In this document: positions 13,394 to 16,858 of the stretch, piece after piece | How the letters are laid out: each line of letters begins with the position of its first letter | Numbering within the stretch: position 1 is the stretch's first letter | From: Bacteroidota bacterium | GTDB taxonomy: Bacteria > Bacteroidota > Ignavibacteria > Ignavibacteriales > Melioribacteraceae | NCBI GenBank assembly: GCA_021786655.1 | Contig: JAJYMU010000191.1 | Span: 1 to 16,858 of the forward strand | DNA length: 16,858 bases | Direction: 5' to 3' | Notes under the pieces: generated by a model | Seen by the model: only the letters and a program-made list of their open reading frames with translations | Told to the model about the DNA's origin: nothing | Database searches by the model: none | Position numbers and translations under genes: made by a program

Positions 13394-14035
13394 TTACTCG
13401 GTTGAACGTTTACCTAAAATTTCTCCGCGGCAGATCCACACTTTAACGCCGATTGAGCCGTAAATGGTATGTGCGGTTGCTGTTGCGTAATCAATATCTG
13501 CGCGCAATGTATGCAGCGGAATTCTTCCTTCTTTATATTGTTCAGTACGAGCCATTTCCGAACCGGCCAATCTTCCGGCACACATAATTCTAATTCCTTC
13601 AGCGCCCATCCTCATAGCAGATGTAATTGATTGTTTCATGGCTCTTCTGAAAGAAACTCTTCCTTCAATTTGCTTTGTAATGTTTTCTGCAACTAAGTAA
13701 GCATCAAGCTCGGGTCTTTTGATTTCTGTAATTTGAATTTTAACTTCCTTATCGGTCAGTTTTCTCAATTCCTCTTCGATCTGTGCAATTTCTTTTCCGC
13801 TCTTGCCAATTACAACACCAGGTCTTGAAGTATGAATCGAAAGAATAATATTCTTGGAAGTTCTATCAATAACTATTGAAGAAATACCGGCATTAAGAAG
13901 TCGTTTTTTAATATAAGTTCTTAGCTTTTTGTCTTCAATAAGTTTGGTAGCATAACTTTTGTTTTCGTACCAGTTCGATTCCCATCCTCTAATGATGCCT
14001 ACTCTAAAACCGATTGGATTAGTCTTTTGACCCAA
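13394..14035 (-). CDS. rpsC: 30S ribosomal protein S3 (TTG start)
   Basis: The 213-residue S3 lies at the mRNA entry channel. The N-terminus GQKTNPIGFRVGIIRGWESN is canonical. The KH domain GxxG loop is in RPGVVIGKSGKEI (G77-G80), and the C-terminal domain contains RRAMKQSITSAMRMGAEGIR and GRLAGSEMARTEQYKEGRIP. The start is TTG at 14033-14035 with GGAGG 5 nt upstream. No ATG lies near the family start. Confidence 0.99.
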   Translation of the reverse strand: MGQKTNPIGFRVGIIRGWESNWYENKSYATKLIEDKKLRTYIKKRLLNAGISSIVIDRTSKNIILSIHTSRPGVVIGKSGKEIAQIEEELRKLTDKEVKIQITEIKRPELDAYLVAENITKQIEGRVSFRRAMKQSITSAMRMGAEGIRIMCAGRLAGSEMARTEQYKEGRIPLHTLRADIDYATATAHTIYGSIGVKVWICRGEILGKRSTE

Positions 14036-14040
14036 AACTT

Positions 14041-14045
14041 CCTCC
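14041..14045 (-). promoter_or_regulatory. Shine-Dalgarno site fixing the TTG start of rpsC
   Basis: GGAGG (within GGAGGAAG) on the minus strand lies 5 nt before the TTG at 14033-14035. It overlaps the region just after the rplV stop and sets the S3 start. Confidence 0.8.
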
Positions 14046-14047
14046 GA

Positions 14048-14392
14048 TTACTTTTTTGTCGCAACAACAACTGTTACGTGATTTGATCTTTTTCTTATTC
14101 TGTATGCCCTACCCATGGGCGCAGGAGAAATTCTTTTCAAAGTTGGACCAACATTAACAAAAGCTTCTTTTACGAAAAGGTCCATAACTTCATGCTTATT
14201 ATTTTCATCTTTGTTCATCAAATTGGAAACTGCTGATCTTAAAACTTTCTCTGCATCTTTAGAAGAATGCTTAGGAGAAAAGTGCAAAATCTCAATTGCC
14301 TGATCTACCGATTTGCCTCTAATCAGATCAACAACCAAACGCATTTTGCGCGGCGATGTTCCAATGTATTTGTGAGTTGCTTTAGCTTCCAT
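14048..14392 (-). CDS. rplV: 50S ribosomal protein L22
   Basis: The 114-residue L22 lines the nascent-peptide exit tunnel. The N-terminal region contains SPRKMRLVVDLIRGKSVDQA. The extended beta-hairpin reaching the tunnel constriction is the block VGPTLKRISPAPMGRAYRIR with KRSNHVTVVV. Length is standard. Spacers are 9 nt from rpsS and 12 nt to rpsC. Confidence 0.99.
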   Translation of the reverse strand: MEAKATHKYIGTSPRKMRLVVDLIRGKSVDQAIEILHFSPKHSSKDAEKVLRSAVSNLMNKDENNKHEVMDLFVKEAFVNVGPTLKRISPAPMGRAYRIRKRSNHVTVVVATKK

Positions 14393-14401
14393 TATCTATC
14401 C

Positions 14402-14695
14402 TCAAGCTGGCTTAACTTTAGTAGCTTTTTCTGCTTTTGTTCCGGGGTGACCACGGAAAATTCTAGTCGGTGCAAATTCACCAAGCTTATGACCAACCAT
14501 ATTTTCCGAAATATAAACCGGGATCATCTTGTTGCCGTTGTGTACTGCAACTGTATGTCCAACAAATTCCGGAGATATAGTACTTGTACGCGACCAAGTT
14601 TTAATAATTTTTTTCTGATTTGTTTCGTTAAGTGTACGAATCTTTTTCAACAATTTGATATCGATGAAAGGACCCTTTTTAACTGATCTTGGCAT
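14402..14695 (-). CDS. rpsS: 30S ribosomal protein S19
   Basis: The 97-residue S19 partners with S13 in the 30S head. It shows MPRSVKKGPFIDIKLLKKI, KTWSRTSTISPEFVGHTVAV, HNGNKMIPVYISENMVGHKL and GEFAPTRIFRGHPG. It lies between rplB and rplV with 12- and 9-nt spacers. Confidence 0.99.
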   Translation of the reverse strand: MPRSVKKGPFIDIKLLKKIRTLNETNQKKIIKTWSRTSTISPEFVGHTVAVHNGNKMIPVYISENMVGHKLGEFAPTRIFRGHPGTKAEKATKVKPA

Positions 14696-14707
14696 AATTT
14701 ACTCTAA

Positions 14708-15532
14708 CTATTTTCTTCTTTTAACAATAAGTTTACTTGTTGGATTTTTCTTCTTCCTAGTTTTCAAACCTTTGGCTTTTTGTCCCCACGGAGAAACCGG
14801 ATGACCGCCGCCGGATGTTTTACCTTCGCCACCACCCATCGGATGATCCACCGGGTTCTTAGCAACACCGCGGCTTGCCGGACGAATACCGAGCCATCTG
14901 CTTCTTCCAGCTTTTCCGAGACTTATGTTTTCATGATCGGCATTACCAACTGAACCGTAAGTCGCCATGCAATCTAATTGAATCATTCTAACTTCACCTG
15001 AAGGCATCTTTAACTGAGCATAATTTCCTTCTTTAGCCATCAACTGCAATGAAGCTCCTGCTGAACGACCTAACTGACCGCCTTTACCGGGCTTCATTTC
15101 AACGTTGTGAACAAAACTTGCGAGTGGAATTTCTTTTAACGGTAATGCGTTACCAACTTTAATTTCAACACCGCTGCCTGACTTTAATTCATCGCCGACT
15201 TTCAATCCGTCGGGTGCAATAATATATCTCTTCTCTCCGTCTGCATAGTGAAGCAATGCAATTCGTGATGTTCTATTCGGATCGTATTCGATTGAAAAAA
15301 CTTTTGCCGGAATGCCGACTTTGTCCCGTTTGAAATCAATAATTCTGTAAAGCTGTTTATGCCCGCCGCCTCTATGACGCGCAGTTACTCTGCCAAGATT
15401 ATTTCTTCCGCCGGATTTCTTAAGCGAAAAAGTTAAAGATTTTTCCGGACTCGTTTTGGTTATCTCTTCAAATGAAGAGATAGACATGAATCTTGTTCCG
15501 GGGGTATTTGGTTTTAATTTTCTAATTGCCAT
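14708..15532 (-). CDS. rplB: 50S ribosomal protein L2
   Basis: The 274-residue L2 is a core 23S rRNA binder close to the peptidyl-transferase centre. Conserved segments include GGRNNLGRVTARHRGGGHKQ at 41-60 and HPMGGGEGKTSGGGHPVSPW at 230-249. H230 corresponds to the histidine proposed to matter for peptidyl transfer. The C-terminus is basic (KKKNPTSKLIVKRRK). It lies 22 nt after rplW and 12 nt before rpsS. Confidence 0.99.
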   Translation of the reverse strand: MAIRKLKPNTPGTRFMSISSFEEITKTSPEKSLTFSLKKSGGRNNLGRVTARHRGGGHKQLYRIIDFKRDKVGIPAKVFSIEYDPNRTSRIALLHYADGEKRYIIAPDGLKVGDELKSGSGVEIKVGNALPLKEIPLASFVHNVEMKPGKGGQLGRSAGASLQLMAKEGNYAQLKMPSGEVRMIQLDCMATYGSVGNADHENISLGKAGRSRWLGIRPASRGVAKNPVDHPMGGGEGKTSGGGHPVSPWGQKAKGLKTRKKKNPTSKLIVKRRK

Positions 15533-15554
15533 TTAACTTGAGCTCCGATTCGAA

Positions 15555-15851
15555 CTATGCTTGACCTAGAATATCTATTGTTTGACCTTCCTTCAAGGTA
15601 ACAATTGCCTTCTTAAACTTTGGTGTTCTACCCGAAAATCTTCCTTTCTTGGTGAACTGAGTTTTTTCTTTTCCTTTGTATCTGATTGTATTAACCGAAA
15701 TCACATCGACATTAAATTTTGTTTTAACAGCTTTTGCGATTTCTATCTTGTTGGCATCAAGCTCAACTACAAATCCGTATTTCGCGGAATGTTTTTCGCT
15801 GATACCAGTCATCTTTTCAGTTATTAAGGGTCGTATTAGAACACTTTTCAT
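15555..15851 (-). CDS. rplW: 50S ribosomal protein L23
   Basis: The 98-residue L23 sits at the tunnel exit and is the docking site for trigger factor and SRP. It shows VLIRPLITEKMTGISEKHSA, YGFVVELDANKIEIAKAVKT and KFNVDVISVNTIRYKGKEK. It lies 12 nt after rplD and 22 nt before rplB. Confidence 0.99.
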   Translation of the reverse strand: MKSVLIRPLITEKMTGISEKHSAKYGFVVELDANKIEIAKAVKTKFNVDVISVNTIRYKGKEKTQFTKKGRFSGRTPKFKKAIVTLKEGQTIDILGQA

Positions 15852-15863
15852 TTCTTAGCCGAT

Positions 15864-16490
15864 TTAATTAATTGTGCTTTCTAAAAGATTTACTGCGCTC
15901 TTCTGCATCAAGAGTACCTGATTGTTCAGCAGATCGTATGCAGATGCTTTGTTTGCTTCAACTATATTTACTCTTGGAACGTTTCTTCCGGATTTGTAAA
16001 CATTTTCCTGATGTCCGTTTGTAAGGAACAAAGTCTTTTTGCCTTTAACTTTGAGTGCGTCGAGCATCAAAACAAAATCTTTTGTCTTTGGAGATTCAAA
16101 GCTAAAATCTTCAACAAGAACAATTTGATTTGCTTTTGCTTTGTACGATAGCGCAGACTTTCTTGCAAGACTTACAACTTTCTTGTTCAATTTTTGTCTA
16201 TAATCTCTCGGTTTAGGACCGAAGATTGAACCGCCGCCAACCCAAAGCGGAGAACGCGTTGTACCCGCACGAGCACCGCCACGACCTTTTTGTCTCCAAG
16301 GTTTTTTACCGCCGCCGCTTACTTCACTTCTCTCTTTGGCTTTGTGTGTACCTTGACGCTGATTTGCAAGGTATGCTTTAACTGCCAAGTAAAGAACGTG
16401 ATCGTTCGGCTCGATTTCAAAAATATCTTTGGAAAGTTCTACACTCTCGCCCGATTTTGTTCCGTCTTTTTTATAAACTTCTAATTTCAT
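15864..16490 (-). CDS. rplD: 50S ribosomal protein L4
   Basis: L4, about 208 residues, reaches the exit-tunnel constriction and in E. coli autoregulates the S10 operon. The long loop is visible as RQGTHKAKERSEVSGGGKKP, WRQKGRGGARAGTTRSPLW and VGGGSIFGPKPRDYRQKLNK. The start is uncertain: an ATG at 16488-16490 gives the family-like MKLEVYKKDGTKSGE, an ATG at 16496 adds two residues, and a TTG at 16499 adds three. I favour 16490 on family resemblance. No strong SD is seen. It follows rplC closely. Confidence 0.98.
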   Translation of the reverse strand: MKLEVYKKDGTKSGESVELSKDIFEIEPNDHVLYLAVKAYLANQRQGTHKAKERSEVSGGGKKPWRQKGRGGARAGTTRSPLWVGGGSIFGPKPRDYRQKLNKKVVSLARKSALSYKAKANQIVLVEDFSFESPKTKDFVLMLDALKVKGKKTLFLTNGHQENVYKSGRNVPRVNIVEANKASAYDLLNNQVLLMQKSAVNLLESTIN

Positions 16491-16502
16491 CTTCATCAAA
16501 AA

Positions 16503-16858
16503 TTATTTGTTGATCTCAACAATTGAATTAATGGAGCCTGGAACTGCTCCTTTTACCATTACAATATTTTTATCCGCAATAACCTTCACTACTTTTAAAC
16601 TTGAAATCGTTCTGTTTTCATATCCCATTCTTCCAGCCATGCGCTGACCCTTAAAAACTCTTGAAGGATACGAACTTGCACCTACAGAACCCGGCGCTCT
16701 TAATCTATCGCTTTGACCGTGAGTAGTTCCACCGACACCGCCAAAGTTGTGTCTTCTCATAACACCTTGAAAACCTTTTCCTTTACTTTTTCCGGAGACT
16801 TTTACTTTATCGCCGATTTGAAAAAGGTCGGCTTTCAATTCATCGCCGATTTTGTATT
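16503..16858 (-). CDS. rplC: 50S ribosomal protein L3 (5' end outside window)
   Basis: The last 117 residues of L3 run off the right edge, the frame being open there (edge reads YKIGDELKADLFQIGDKV). Diagnostic segments are SGKSKGKGFQGVMRRHNFGG, GTTHGQSDRLRAPGSVGASS and YPSRVFKGQRMAGRMGYENR, which form the extension reaching the peptidyl-transferase region. The glutamine in GTTHGQS is the residue methylated by PrmB in enterobacteria. About 90 N-terminal residues lie beyond the window. It is followed by rplD in S10-operon order. Confidence 0.98.
   Translation of the reverse strand, partial: YKIGDELKADLFQIGDKVKVSGKSKGKGFQGVMRRHNFGGVGGTTHGQSDRLRAPGSVGASSYPSRVFKGQRMAGRMGYENRTISSLKVVKVIADKNIVMVKGAVPGSINSIVEINK

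Noticed and set aside
13372..13395. Mini-frame ATG...TAA (MKPASCG) overlapping the rpsC stop as TAATG, with a short inverted repeat
   Set aside because: Seven codons with no SD of its own and only a 4-5 bp stem; probably chance within the rpsC-rplP spacer.
1..16858. CRISPR array, toxin-antitoxin, phage or defence system
   Set aside because: No regularly spaced repeats, no recognisable effector genes and no gene-free stretch large enough. Apart from the single Y1 transposase, the window is housekeeping.

Overview
The window is almost entirely one long, minus-strand ribosomal-protein supercluster (S10-spc-alpha type), read from right to left. The protein flavour, the AT-leaning coding sequence and the order secY-map-infA-rpmJ-rpsM-rpsK-rpsD-rpoA-rplQ with no adk between secY and map suggest the Bacteroidota/Chlorobiota assemblage. 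Frequent strong Shine-Dalgarno (SD) sequences and the protein style make an Ignavibacteria-like lineage my best guess. That taxonomic call is inference and cannot be proven from this window.

Layout from the right edge: a 3' piece of rplC, then rplD, rplW, rplB, rpsS, rplV, rpsC, rplP, a frame-disrupted rpmC, rpsQ, rplN, rplX, rplE, rpsN, rpsH, rplF, rplR, a tRNA-Gln(UUG), rpsE, rpmD, rplO, secY, map, infA, rpmJ, rpsM, rpsK, rpsD, rpoA and rplQ. Most spacers are 0-30 nt, and no internal terminator is evident. A stem-loop with a U-tract 24 nt after rplQ is the likely end of the transcript. Together these genes supply about half of the ribosomal proteins, the RNA polymerase alpha subunit, the SecY translocon channel, initiation factor IF-1 and methionine aminopeptidase.

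Left of the terminator lies an accessory patch. It holds an IS200-like Y1 (RayT/REP-associated) transposase gene with one palindrome just upstream and a related palindrome inside its coding sequence. Six bases later comes ysxC/engB, the ribosome-assembly GTPase. At the left edge is a truncated gene for a membrane-anchored protein with two GAF domains.

The window is mainly ordinary housekeeping DNA and I see no evidence of an undescribed defence or mobile system. The points worth a second look are the broken rpmC (L29), the tRNA-Gln embedded between rplR and rpsE, the transposase palindrome that is translated as part of the enzyme, a perfect 14-bp GC-rich palindrome between rpsQ and rplN, TTG start codons with strong SDs on four small-subunit genes, and low-complexity charged tails on L17 and L5.
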